Shown here: positions 1 to 8,710 of the stretch, piece by piece | Layout: each line of letters opens with the position of its first letter | Numbering within the stretch: position 1 is the stretch's first letter | DNA from: Cohaesibacteraceae bacterium | GTDB lineage: Bacteria; Pseudomonadota; Alphaproteobacteria; Rhizobiales; MH13 | Length of the DNA stretch: 33,363 nt | Direction: 5' to 3' | NCBI GenBank assembly: GCA_028281795.1 | Contig: JANQJE010000153.1 | Span: 1-33,363 of the forward strand | Made by a program: the position numbers and the translations under genes | Notes under the pieces: model-generated | The model's input: only the letters and a program-made list of their open reading frames with translations | Database searches by the model: none | Told to the model about the DNA's origin: nothing

Positions 1-2
1 GG

Positions 3-620
3 CGGGCAGTGCGCATCGGGGCGTTGGCCACGCTGTCGCGCAACTTCCAGATGGGGTTTTTGCGCCCGCTTCTCGGCCGCCAGGATGTAGACCTGATCCT
101 GCGCTCGGGTTCCTCGGGCGATCTCTTGCGCGCCCTGGAAACATTGAATCTCGATGTGGTGCTTCTGACCCAGCCGCCGCAGCGTGATGCGGTGTCGCGC
201 TTCGTGGCACACAGGCTTGCCGAACAGCGGGTGAGCCTGATCGGAACGCCGGACCGGGTGTCAAAAGGCGTTCGGTTAGAACGGTTGCTTGTCGACCATC
301 CGGTGATTCTGCCAACGGCGGACAGTGGCATTCGCACAGGATTCGATGCCTGGATGGAGCGGTTGGACATCCGGCCTCAGATTGCCGCCGAGGCCGATGA
401 TATGGCGATGATGCGTCTGCTTGCGCGCGAAGGTGTCGGGCTGGCCGTTCTGTCGCCCATCGTCGTTCAGGACGAGCTGGCAAACGGCCTCCTGCTCGAG
501 GCGGCGCCGCTCCCCGATCTTGCCGAAACGTTTTACGCTGTCACCATGGAGCGGCAGTTTCCCAATCCGCTGGTTCGTGCGCTCCTGGTATCGGATACCA
601 AGCAAGGTGCTTCCATCTAG
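3..620 (+). CDS. LysR-family transcriptional regulator, C-terminal substrate-binding domain (5' end outside window)
   Basis: Open frame from the window edge; LysR effector-domain-like sequence (GFLRPLLGRQDVDLILRSGSSGDLLRALETLNLDVVLL...EGVGLAVLSPIVV). Confidence 0.8.
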   Translation, partial: RAVRIGALATLSRNFQMGFLRPLLGRQDVDLILRSGSSGDLLRALETLNLDVVLLTQPPQRDAVSRFVAHRLAEQRVSLIGTPDRVSKGVRLERLLVDHPVILPTADSGIRTGFDAWMERLDIRPQIAAEADDMAMMRLLAREGVGLAVLSPIVVQDELANGLLLEAAPLPDLAETFYAVTMERQFPNPLVRALLVSDTKQGASI

Positions 621-709
621 CAACCGGTTACAACCCTTGGGGAGGTTTCTTCCAGTGGGTTGGCTGTAAAATGTCAGCCATCCCGACCGATGTTTTTGGA
701 GGAACGATC

Positions 710-1189
710 ATGTCTGATATGCTTCAGGACAAAGCCGTACCGGCACTTGATATCGCGCCGCGCGCAAAGCCCTCGAACTATCCAGAACCTTTCGCCTCCC
801 GTGTTGCTGGCCGGACCAAACGAGCATTGGGCGATGCATTCGGGTTGCAGACTTTCGGCGTCAACCTAACGGAGCTTGCGCCCGGCGGTGCATCGGCACT
901 GCTTCATCGTCACTCCAAGCAGGACGAAATGATCTACATCCTGCAAGGCCGTCCAACGCTGCGCACAGAGCATGGCGAGCAGGTACTGTCTCCAGGCATG
1001 TGTGCCGGTTTTCCTGCCGGTGGTGTCGCCCACCACCTCATCAACCGCACCGATGAGCCTGTGCTCTACCTTGAGGTCGGCGACCGAACGCCGGGCGACG
1101 AAGGCTCCTACCCGGAAGACGACCTGAAGGCTGTCCTTATCGACGGCGCATGGGCTTTCACGCGCAAAGACGGAACGCCGTATGGCTAA
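710..1189 (+). CDS. Cupin-domain protein
   Basis: ATG at 710 preceded by GGAGG; cupin motif (LLHRHSKQDEMIYILQGRPTLRTEHGEQVLSPGMCAGFPAGGVAHHLINRTDEPVLYLEVG). Confidence 0.85.
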   Translation: MSDMLQDKAVPALDIAPRAKPSNYPEPFASRVAGRTKRALGDAFGLQTFGVNLTELAPGGASALLHRHSKQDEMIYILQGRPTLRTEHGEQVLSPGMCAGFPAGGVAHHLINRTDEPVLYLEVGDRTPGDEGSYPEDDLKAVLIDGAWAFTRKDGTPYG

Positions 1190-1237
1190 GTGAAGCCAGT
1201 GACTATGCGTCTTTGCTTCATCGCCCACAGAACAAGA

Positions 1238-1255
1238 AATACAAACGATTGTATT
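1238..1255. promoter_or_regulatory. Putative LacI-family operator (AATACAAACGATTGTATT) overlapping a TTGATT -35-like element, upstream of sugar-binding protein gene
   Basis: 7-4-7 inverted repeat AATACAA-ACGA-TTGTATT; near-identical palindrome at 16105-16122 next to the lacI-like gene. Confidence 0.75.
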
Positions 1256-1323
1256 GATTTGTCCGGCGGAATGCTGTTTCCTGTTTGAAAGGGCGCAGAC
1301 CCTGAAAACCGGGAGGACTTTCA

Positions 1324-2337
1324 ATGACACGTTTCACACGATTGGCGCTGGCCGTGTCGGCGTTTTCGCTGCTTACTGCAGCGCCTGCTGCGGCACAGGA
1401 CGCCTGTCTTGGTACAGCCGAGGCGCTACATTTGAGCGATGCACAGCTCGCCGATGTCATCGATCGCAATCTGACATTTGGCTTTCTGACCAACAACATT
1501 TCCGATGATTTCAGCCGCACCCTCGTGGCCGGTGGCGAAGCTTACGCTGAAGAGATCGGTGTGGAGCTGATCGTCAACAATGCCGATTTCGATGCCAACA
1601 CGCAGCTCTCGCAGTTCGATGCCCTCCTGCAGCGCCAGGTTGACGGCATCTTTCTGACGGCTGTGGATGCAAGCTCGATCGGTCAGGCGGTAAACCGTGC
1701 CAACCGGGATGGTGTGCCGGTTTTCATCGTTGGTGGTGCCCCGGCGCGCGGTGAGGTGATCGCCGTCATGAACGCATCCTCTTATCAGGGCAGCTTCGAT
1801 GCCGGTGCGGTGATGATGGATGCCATTGGTGAGGCCAACGCACAGGTTGCCATCCTTGGTATTCCCTTCGCGCTGCAGACCATTCGCGATCGTGAAAAAG
1901 GCATTCTGGATGCTGTCGGTGCAGCCGGTGGCCAGGTGATCTCCATGCAGTCCGATTTCAGTCAGGACCGTCTGCTGGAACTGGCGACCAACGTGATTCA
2001 AGCCAATCCTGACCTAAAGGGTATTTTCGCCACGTGGAGTCTCGCTGTGAATGCTGCCACTGAGGCCGTGGAACAGTCTGGCCGCGATATCGTCATAGCG
2101 GGTTATGACTCCGAAGTGCCGGGTTATGTGGAGCTTGCCGGCGGTGACACCAACATTGTCGCGTTGTCCGGCCAACAGGCCTCTGTGCAGGGGCGGGCAG
2201 CCATCGAGGGGTTGGTTCAGTCGATCCTCGGGGCGGAGCTTTGCGAAGAGATCATCACACCGAACCTGCTCGTGACGGCTGACAATTTCGAAGACAGCTG
2301 GTCCGTTCAATATCCAGGCGCCGAGCAACCCTGGTAA
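1324..2337 (+). CDS. Sugar ABC transporter substrate-binding protein (ribose/CUT2 type)
   Basis: Signal peptide (MTRFTRLALAVSAFSLLTAAPAAAQ) and periplasmic-binding/LacI-like fold sequence; followed by CUT2 ATPase and permeases. Confidence 0.9.
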   Translation: MTRFTRLALAVSAFSLLTAAPAAAQDACLGTAEALHLSDAQLADVIDRNLTFGFLTNNISDDFSRTLVAGGEAYAEEIGVELIVNNADFDANTQLSQFDALLQRQVDGIFLTAVDASSIGQAVNRANRDGVPVFIVGGAPARGEVIAVMNASSYQGSFDAGAVMMDAIGEANAQVAILGIPFALQTIRDREKGILDAVGAAGGQVISMQSDFSQDRLLELATNVIQANPDLKGIFATWSLAVNAATEAVEQSGRDIVIAGYDSEVPGYVELAGGDTNIVALSGQQASVQGRAAIEGLVQSILGAELCEEIITPNLLVTADNFEDSWSVQYPGAEQPW

Positions 2338-2360
2338 ATCCATCCCTCCCGAAGAAACTT

Positions 2361-2391
2361 GAGCGGGTCCTTTTCTGGATCCGCTCTTTTT
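2361..2391 (+). terminator. Intrinsic terminator/attenuator-like hairpin between the binding-protein and ATPase genes
   Basis: GAGCGGGTCC-TTTTCT-GGATCCGCTC (10-bp stem with one G-U) followed by TTTTT. Confidence 0.7.
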
Positions 2392-2415
2392 CGGGAAGCC
2401 TCCAGTGAGCCCTTC

Positions 2416-3948
2416 GTGACCTCACCGCATCGCCAGTCTTCACTTCGTCTCGTTCTGACGGGGATTACCAAACGCTTTCCCGGTGTGACGGCGTTGGATG
2501 ATGTGAGCTTCGATGTGCGGGCGGGCGAGGTGCACGCCTTTATGGGCGAGAACGGTGCCGGCAAATCGACACTGATGAAGATCGGTGCCGGTATCCACAA
2601 GCCCGATGCAGGACACATCGAGGTGGAAGGCGCGCGGGTGACGCTTGGAAGCCCGTCTGATGCCACCGATCTTGGCATTCACACTGTGTTCCAGGAACTC
2701 ACCGTGCTCGACAATCTTGACGTCGGGCAGAACATTCTGATCGGGCAGGAGCCGATGCGAGGTGGCGTCTGGCTTGATCGCGTGGCTCTTTACCGCGAGG
2801 CGCAGGCTGTTCTGGATCGCCTCGACATTAAGCTCGATGCACGCGCACCTATCCGCACGCTGTCCACCGGTCAGCGGCAGATGGTGGAAATCGCGCGAGC
2901 GTGCGGTGAAACGCCGAAGGTTCTGGTGCTGGACGAGCCAACCTCCTCATTGGGCCGCCAGGAAGAAGAACTGCTTTTCGCGCTGGTGGACCGGCTGCGT
3001 GCCGATGGTGTCGGCATTGTCTACATCACCCACCGTATGTCCGAAGTGTTTCGTCTGGCCGACCGTATTACGGTGTTGCGTGACGGCAAACATGTCGTGA
3101 CCGCGCCGCGCGCAGACTTTACGCGTGAGGCATTGATCGCCGCCATGGTGGGCCGGAGCGTCGATGAACGGCCCAGCGGTTCCGCGGTTGAGGATCTGCA
3201 CGTGGCGCTGCGCGTCGAGGGCCTGGCAAGGGGCTCGGTCGTGCGTGACGTGTCGTTTGACCTGCATGCCGGAGAGGTGCTCGGTGTTGCCGGGCTCATG
3301 GGGGCCGGGCGTACCGAACTGGCAAGGCTGATGGCGGGCGTCGATGCGGCTGATTCCGGTCAGATGCATCTGTTCGGTGAGCCCTTCGCGCCGGGCAATG
3401 TGGCAGACGCTATTGCCGCTGGCGTTGCCTATCTCCCGGAGGACCGCAAAACGCAGGGCCTCATCCTGTCACTGTCGGTGGCTGACAACATCGCGTTGCC
3501 AAATCTTGGCCGGTTGAGCCGTTCGGGCATTCTTTCCATGACGAAGCTCCGCGAGCTTGCCACAATATGGTCTGCCAAGCTCGGCATTCGTGCTGCGTCG
3601 CCCCAGGTGGCGGTGGATACGCTTTCCGGCGGCAACCAGCAGAAAGTGGCCATCGCCAAGTGGCTTGCCACAGAACCGAAAGTGATCCTGCTGGATGAGC
3701 CGACGCGCGGGGTGGATGTCGGTGCCAAAGCCGAGATTTATGCACTTATACGGGACCTTGCCGCGCAGGGTGCTGCTGTGATGGTGATCTCGTCGGAACT
3801 GCCGGAAGTCCTTCAGATCAGCGACCGGATCGCCGTCATGGCGCATGGGCGGATCGCAGGGATTGTCCCCGCTGAAGGGGCAACGGAAGAGAGCCTGCTC
3901 GATCTGGCGTTCACCGAAGTCCAAGACGGGCAGGGGGTGGCAGCGTGA
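2416..3948 (+). CDS. Sugar ABC transporter ATP-binding protein (two-domain, CUT2/RbsA-like)
   Basis: Two ABC domains: Walker A GENGAGKST, signature LSTGQRQMVEIARA, second-domain LSGGNQQKVAIAKWL and LLDEPTRGVDVGAK. The GTG at 2416 is preferred over the ORF-track TTG at 2359, which would translate the hairpin. Confidence 0.9.
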   Translation: MTSPHRQSSLRLVLTGITKRFPGVTALDDVSFDVRAGEVHAFMGENGAGKSTLMKIGAGIHKPDAGHIEVEGARVTLGSPSDATDLGIHTVFQELTVLDNLDVGQNILIGQEPMRGGVWLDRVALYREAQAVLDRLDIKLDARAPIRTLSTGQRQMVEIARACGETPKVLVLDEPTSSLGRQEEELLFALVDRLRADGVGIVYITHRMSEVFRLADRITVLRDGKHVVTAPRADFTREALIAAMVGRSVDERPSGSAVEDLHVALRVEGLARGSVVRDVSFDLHAGEVLGVAGLMGAGRTELARLMAGVDAADSGQMHLFGEPFAPGNVADAIAAGVAYLPEDRKTQGLILSLSVADNIALPNLGRLSRSGILSMTKLRELATIWSAKLGIRAASPQVAVDTLSGGNQQKVAIAKWLATEPKVILLDEPTRGVDVGAKAEIYALIRDLAAQGAAVMVISSELPEVLQISDRIAVMAHGRIAGIVPAEGATEESLLDLAFTEVQDGQGVAA

Positions 3949-4889
3949 ATCAGTCCGTGGCCAAGCTGCTGCGTGATGTCATGCCCTATCTGGGGCTGGT
4001 CCTGCTTGTCGGCTACTTCTCGTTTTCGTCGGAGTTCTTCTTCAACGCGCGCAACTTCGAGCGGCTCGCGACTGACAGTGCCACCTTGATGCTCGTCGCG
4101 TTCGGTATGACGCTGGTGATCCTGATCGGTGAGATCGACCTTAGCGTTTCAGCTGTTGTCGGTCTTTTGTCCGTGGTGCTGGCGCAGATGATGGTTGCCG
4201 GGCTTGCCTGGCCCATTGCGATGGTGCTCGTCATCGTTCTGTCGGTCGCCATCGGGACGATGAACGGTGTGATCACGGTCTATGGGCAGATACCCTCTTT
4301 CATCGTCACGCTCGGCATGCTGGCCATCGCGACGGGGCTCGCCTTTGTGTTCACCGGGTCGGTTTCGGTTGCGATCCTGCAGTATGATTTTCTGGATCTT
4401 TTCTACTCCGATCAGATTTTCGGCCTGCCCATACCGCTGATCATCGTGACGTTGGCCTTTCTGACCTGCGTTGGTCTCCTGAACAGAACCCGCTTTGGCC
4501 GTGAGCTTTTTGCCGTTGGGGCGAACATGGAAGCAGCGCGGCTTTCCGGCGTGCCGGTGAAGCAACGCAAGGTGACGGTGTTCGCCATCATGGGATTGCT
4601 CGTCGGTGTCGGCGCCGTGCTTAGCGCCGCGCGTCTGGGCAACGGAGCGCCTGGGTCCAGCCCGACGCTCACACTGGATGCGATCGCCGCGGTAATCATC
4701 GGAGGCGCGAGCCTGTTTGGCGGCTGGGCTTCTGTGGTGCGTACTTTGCTCGGTGCGCTTCTGATCGCCGTGCTCAACAATGGCATGGTGCTTCTGAACG
4801 TGAACATCGACGCGCAGTACATCGTCAAAGGGGTGATTATCCTTTTTGCGGTGGTGCTGGAGCGGCTGGCCTCGGGGGCGCGATCATGA
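3945..4889 (+). CDS. Sugar ABC transporter permease (CUT2/RbsC-like)
   Basis: Multi-TM; GEIDLSVSAVVGL motif; GTGA overlap with upstream ATPase gene. Confidence 0.9.
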   Translation: MNQSVAKLLRDVMPYLGLVLLVGYFSFSSEFFFNARNFERLATDSATLMLVAFGMTLVILIGEIDLSVSAVVGLLSVVLAQMMVAGLAWPIAMVLVIVLSVAIGTMNGVITVYGQIPSFIVTLGMLAIATGLAFVFTGSVSVAILQYDFLDLFYSDQIFGLPIPLIIVTLAFLTCVGLLNRTRFGRELFAVGANMEAARLSGVPVKQRKVTVFAIMGLLVGVGAVLSAARLGNGAPGSSPTLTLDAIAAVIIGGASLFGGWASVVRTLLGALLIAVLNNGMVLLNVNIDAQYIVKGVIILFAVVLERLASGARS

Positions 4890-5827
4890 CACGGGCCCAG
4901 ATCGCCAACTACGGAATCTTCTTCGCTTTTGCGCTGGTGGTCATCGGCCTGATGCTGGTCAGCCCGGCTTTCCGGGCGCCGGAAAACCTTGTTTCCATCG
5001 GTCGGCAGATCGCGGTGCTTGGCATCGCTTCCTTTGCCATGACGTTCGTCATCCTGGCCGGTGAGATCGATCTGAGTGTGGGCGCGGTGGCGTCGGCGTC
5101 GGGTGTCGTGACGGCCATGGCGCTTGCAGCCGGTATGGGACCATGGGCGATCCTGGTTGGGGTAGGCGTCGGCGCCGGTTTCGGTCTGATGAACGGGCTG
5201 CTGACGATCTATGCCGCAGTCCCGTCTTTTATCGCGACTCTGGTCAGTTTCTTCATTGCGCAGGGCGTGGCGCTGACGCTGACCGGTGGCCGCACGATCC
5301 TTTTCGATGCGGACTGGTTCCGCGATCTCTTCGCAACGGGTACCGTCTTCGGTCTGCGCAGCGCGTTTCTCTGGCTTATCTTTGCGTTTCTGGCGCTCTG
5401 GTGGCTGCTTGCCCGCACACGGTTCGGGGCACATGTCTATGCGATCGGCGGCAACCAGCAGTCCGCGCGGATGCTCGGCCTTGCGGTGGATCGGATCAAG
5501 CTCATCATCTTCACCATGGCTGGCGCGTTGATGGGTCTCGTCGGGATGATCCTCATCTCGCGCATCGGCAATGCACGCAGCGATGGCGCCATCGGTCTTG
5601 AGTTCGATGCCATTGCCGCCGTGGTCATTGGTGGAACAGCGCTTGGTGGCGGAACCGGCTCGTTGTTGCGCTCGCTTATCGGCGTGATGCTGATCGGTGT
5701 GCTGAACAATGGCTTGGCCATCCTCAATGTAGATTTCAACGCTCAGCAGGTGATCAAAGGTGTTCTGGTCATTGCCGTGGTGCTGCTGGACCGATGGGCG
5801 CGCGGCCTGAAAGGAGCCTCGGCATGA
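4886..5827 (+). CDS. Sugar ABC transporter permease (CUT2/RbsC-like)
   Basis: Multi-TM; GEIDLSVGAVASASG and GGTALGGGTGSLLRSLIG motifs; ATGA overlap with upstream permease. Confidence 0.9.
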   Translation: MTRAQIANYGIFFAFALVVIGLMLVSPAFRAPENLVSIGRQIAVLGIASFAMTFVILAGEIDLSVGAVASASGVVTAMALAAGMGPWAILVGVGVGAGFGLMNGLLTIYAAVPSFIATLVSFFIAQGVALTLTGGRTILFDADWFRDLFATGTVFGLRSAFLWLIFAFLALWWLLARTRFGAHVYAIGGNQQSARMLGLAVDRIKLIIFTMAGALMGLVGMILISRIGNARSDGAIGLEFDAIAAVVIGGTALGGGTGSLLRSLIGVMLIGVLNNGLAILNVDFNAQQVIKGVLVIAVVLLDRWARGLKGASA

Positions 5828-6714
5828 GTGTGATTGCAGGCGATATAGAACGATTGGCTACAGGTCTTGCCTTCACCGAAGGGCCTGTCTGGCTGCCCGA
5901 TCATCAGACGCTGTTGTTCACCGATATTCCGGGCAATGCGATCCATGCGTGGAGCCACGAGCGTGGCCTGTCGCTGTGGACGGATGATGCGCACTTTGCG
6001 ATCGGTCTGGCGCGCGCTACGGACGGCCGTGTGCTGTCGTGTGAACACTCCACGCGGTGCCTGACGGCATTGACGGTCAACGCAGACGGTTCCTATGGCG
6101 GGCGCGATGTGCTCGCCCGTTCGCTCGATGGCCGAGTGCTGAACTCCACCAACGATGTGATCTGCACCTCCGATGGCACGATCCTCTTCACCGATCCGCC
6201 ATTCGGCGTGCGGGCCGAAGACGGCGAACTGCATGGCTACCAGCAGGCGATGGAACTGCCGGGCTGCTATGTTTTCAAAGTCGGTGCCGATGCCGACAGT
6301 CCGGTGTCTGTGCTCACCGAGATCTACCGTCCGAACGGACTGTGTCTGTCACCCGATGAACGCACACTTTATGTGAGCGACAGTTCCGAAGTGCATCACA
6401 AGGTGCTTGCCTGCGACATCTCCAAGACATGGGAAGTGTCGAACCTGCGCGATTTTGCGGCGATGCCGGTCGGCGTGCCCGACGGCATGCGTGTCGACAC
6501 GGCGGGTAATCTTTGGGTCGGGGGCGGCGACGGCGTTTATGTCTATGATCCGGATGGGAGCCAGATCGGCCACGCGCCGGTGCCGGAAATGGTGACGAAC
6601 GTCGAGTTTGGTGGCGCTGACGGGGATGAGCTTTTCATCACCGCTGTTTCCTCGCTCTATCACCTGAAGACCGAGCTGCCGGGCGGGCGTGCCTGGCGCT
6701 ATGGTGACCGGTAG
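5824..6714 (+). CDS. SMP-30/gluconolactonase family protein
   Basis: ATGA overlap with upstream permease; LATGLAFTEGPVWLPDHQTLLFTDIPGN...RPNGLCLSPDERTLYVSDS...PDGMRVDTAGNLWVG typical of SMP-30 lactonases. Confidence 0.9.
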   Translation: MSVIAGDIERLATGLAFTEGPVWLPDHQTLLFTDIPGNAIHAWSHERGLSLWTDDAHFAIGLARATDGRVLSCEHSTRCLTALTVNADGSYGGRDVLARSLDGRVLNSTNDVICTSDGTILFTDPPFGVRAEDGELHGYQQAMELPGCYVFKVGADADSPVSVLTEIYRPNGLCLSPDERTLYVSDSSEVHHKVLACDISKTWEVSNLRDFAAMPVGVPDGMRVDTAGNLWVGGGDGVYVYDPDGSQIGHAPVPEMVTNVEFGGADGDELFITAVSSLYHLKTELPGGRAWRYGDR

Positions 6715-7106
6715 ATCGGTCCGCGTGCGATGACAGGTTTCAGCAAGGCTTCATCGTCGGGCGTCAGACCGCCCGAGCTGTCGCGCGCTTCCTGCCCCGG
6801 ATAGCCAATCGCAGCTCGGGTCTGCGGATGCATGAAGTAGGCGTTGGCCAAGACGATGCCGAGCGCCTCGAAACCCGCCCGATCCGTCTGGGCTAGCGCT
6901 TCAACGTCGGCCAAGGTGGCGATGTTACCCGGTAGGTCCAAGAATCGCACCATCGGTTCCAGACGGGATGGGTCTATGGCGAGAACCTCATCGATTGGAT
7001 CCCGCCAAAGCATCAAATCCTCAGCTGACGGCATGTCTGCTCCGCCGGGGATCATGACTTTGGCGAATTCAGCCAGGTGCATGCGCTGATCAGCCGAGAG
7101 TGTCAT
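6699..7106 (-). CDS. Small subunit-like protein of a GMC dehydrogenase (gluconate 2-dehydrogenase subunit 3-like)
   Basis: 136-codon ORF starting MTLSADQRMHLAEFAKVMIPGGADMPSAED, with ATGA overlap with the upstream GMC oxidoreductase gene; family call rests on context and weak motif resemblance. Confidence 0.55.
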   Translation of the reverse strand: MTLSADQRMHLAEFAKVMIPGGADMPSAEDLMLWRDPIDEVLAIDPSRLEPMVRFLDLPGNIATLADVEALAQTDRAGFEALGIVLANAYFMHPQTRAAIGYPGQEARDSSGGLTPDDEALLKPVIARGPIYRSP

Positions 7107-8710
7107 GCCGCTGTCCCGACCGTGGCGCGGTTTTCGATCAGCGCGAGCACGCATTTCGCCGCGACCGCCATGATGGTGGCCGTGGGGTTCATGCCGGATG
7201 AGGTGGGGAAGAGACTGCCATCGAAGATGTAGAGGTTCTCAACATCATGGCAGCGGCCCTCGGTGTTGGTGACCGAGGTCTCCGGATCGTTGCCCATCAC
7301 AGCGGTGCCCATGAGATGCCAGCCGCAATCCCGGATCAATGATGTGACGCTCGTCTCGATGGCGCCTGCTGCCTCCATCGCTTCAACGGCCCGGGCGGTG
7401 TGAAAGTCGAGCATGGCGCGGGTGTTGTCGGATACCGTGTAATGCACCTCGGCTGCCGGCAGGCCGCTGCTGTCCGTCTGCGTGTCGGAGAGCGCGATGC
7501 GGTTGACCTCGTCCGGCAGGTCTTCGCCAACGATCCCCCACTCGAACGAGCGGCCAAATTTGCGCCGTACGCGTTCGTGCAAGGTTGTGCCCCAGGCATC
7601 AGTCAGAGGACCATCGCCATAACCGGCGCGAAAGCTTTGCGGCCCGCCTGCAGGCATGCAGTTCCATTTCGCGCCGCGCACAAAGCCGCGCGATTTGTCG
7701 GTTTCGTAGAACTGCATGGAGGTGAGGATTTGCCCAGCGGGACCGACCCAGCTTTCCAGATCGTCGTCGAACGTGCCCATGACTGCGGCGAACGGATGCA
7801 TCATCAGCCGCCTTCCGACCAGACCGGAGCGGTTGGCCAGTCCGGACATCAGGAGCAGACGCGGGGTGCCGATGCCATTGGCGCAAAGGATCACCACATC
7901 CGCTTTATGACGATGACGTTCGCCCTTGCCATCGATCCAGACAACGCCGGATGCTCGACCAGGGCTATCGGTTTCGATCTCGCAAACGCGCGCGCCCGTC
8001 ACCAGGTTCACGCCCTGGTGGATGGCCTGTGGCCAGTGTGTCCGGTCGGGCGTGGCCTTCGCTTCATCGGAGCAGCCGGTCCCGCATGTGCTGCGCAGGA
8101 CGCAGGGTTGCAGCGAGCGGTAGGGGCGCGAGGGAATGGCGTTCGAGCCTGGCCACCAGTGCCAGCCAAGCTTGTTCATACCCGCCGCCGCTTTGCGGCC
8201 CACCTTGCCAATGGGCAGCGGCGGCAAGGGGCAGGGTGCGCCATCGGGGTAGGCGGTGTTGCCATCGCGGCCGGACACGGCCATGGCCTCCTCGACATAG
8301 GCGTAGAAGGGCTCCAAATCCTCATAGGTAAAGGGCCAGTCGTCGGCGATGCCGTCGAGCGTCTTGACGCGGAAATCCGATGGCATGAACCGCATCCAGT
8401 GCGCACCGTAGATCAGTGCCGCACCGCCGACACCGGCAAACATCAGAGGGTTCACATCCGAGTGTGACGTGTCGATCGGGTAGTCTTCCGCGCGACCTCT
8501 CACGTTGGGATTGGGGTGCCATTTCCGTAGCTGGGTCAGCTCCCAGTGGGGTGTCGCGCCATCGAAGGCATCGGCGGGAACCCAATCGCCCTGCTCCAGG
8601 ACTGTGACGGATATCCCGGCGGCGATGAGTTCACCGGCGGCGACCGCGCCTGATGGGCCGGCGCCGACGATCACCACATCGCTGTGCGCCGTCAATGAAG
8701 TCCCCGTCAT
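7103..8710 (-). CDS. GMC-family FAD-dependent oxidoreductase
   Basis: N-terminal FAD motif VVIVGAGPSGAVAAGELIAAGISVTVLEQG; C-terminal GMC signature YIFDGSLFPTSSGMNPTATIMAVAAKC. Confidence 0.9.
   Translation of the reverse strand: MTGTSLTAHSDVVIVGAGPSGAVAAGELIAAGISVTVLEQGDWVPADAFDGATPHWELTQLRKWHPNPNVRGRAEDYPIDTSHSDVNPLMFAGVGGAALIYGAHWMRFMPSDFRVKTLDGIADDWPFTYEDLEPFYAYVEEAMAVSGRDGNTAYPDGAPCPLPPLPIGKVGRKAAAGMNKLGWHWWPGSNAIPSRPYRSLQPCVLRSTCGTGCSDEAKATPDRTHWPQAIHQGVNLVTGARVCEIETDSPGRASGVVWIDGKGERHRHKADVVILCANGIGTPRLLLMSGLANRSGLVGRRLMMHPFAAVMGTFDDDLESWVGPAGQILTSMQFYETDKSRGFVRGAKWNCMPAGGPQSFRAGYGDGPLTDAWGTTLHERVRRKFGRSFEWGIVGEDLPDEVNRIALSDTQTDSSGLPAAEVHYTVSDNTRAMLDFHTARAVEAMEAAGAIETSVTSLIRDCGWHLMGTAVMGNDPETSVTNTEGRCHDVENLYIFDGSLFPTSSGMNPTATIMAVAAKCVLALIENRATVGTAA

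Noticed and set aside
4412-5434. 340-aa minus-strand ORF opposite the two CUT2 permeases
   Set aside because: Antisense shadow ORF with biased Arg/Gln/Asp composition over well-supported permease genes; no recognisable domain. Several other long antisense ORFs (for example 7400-8467 and 8971-9864) were dismissed for the same reason.
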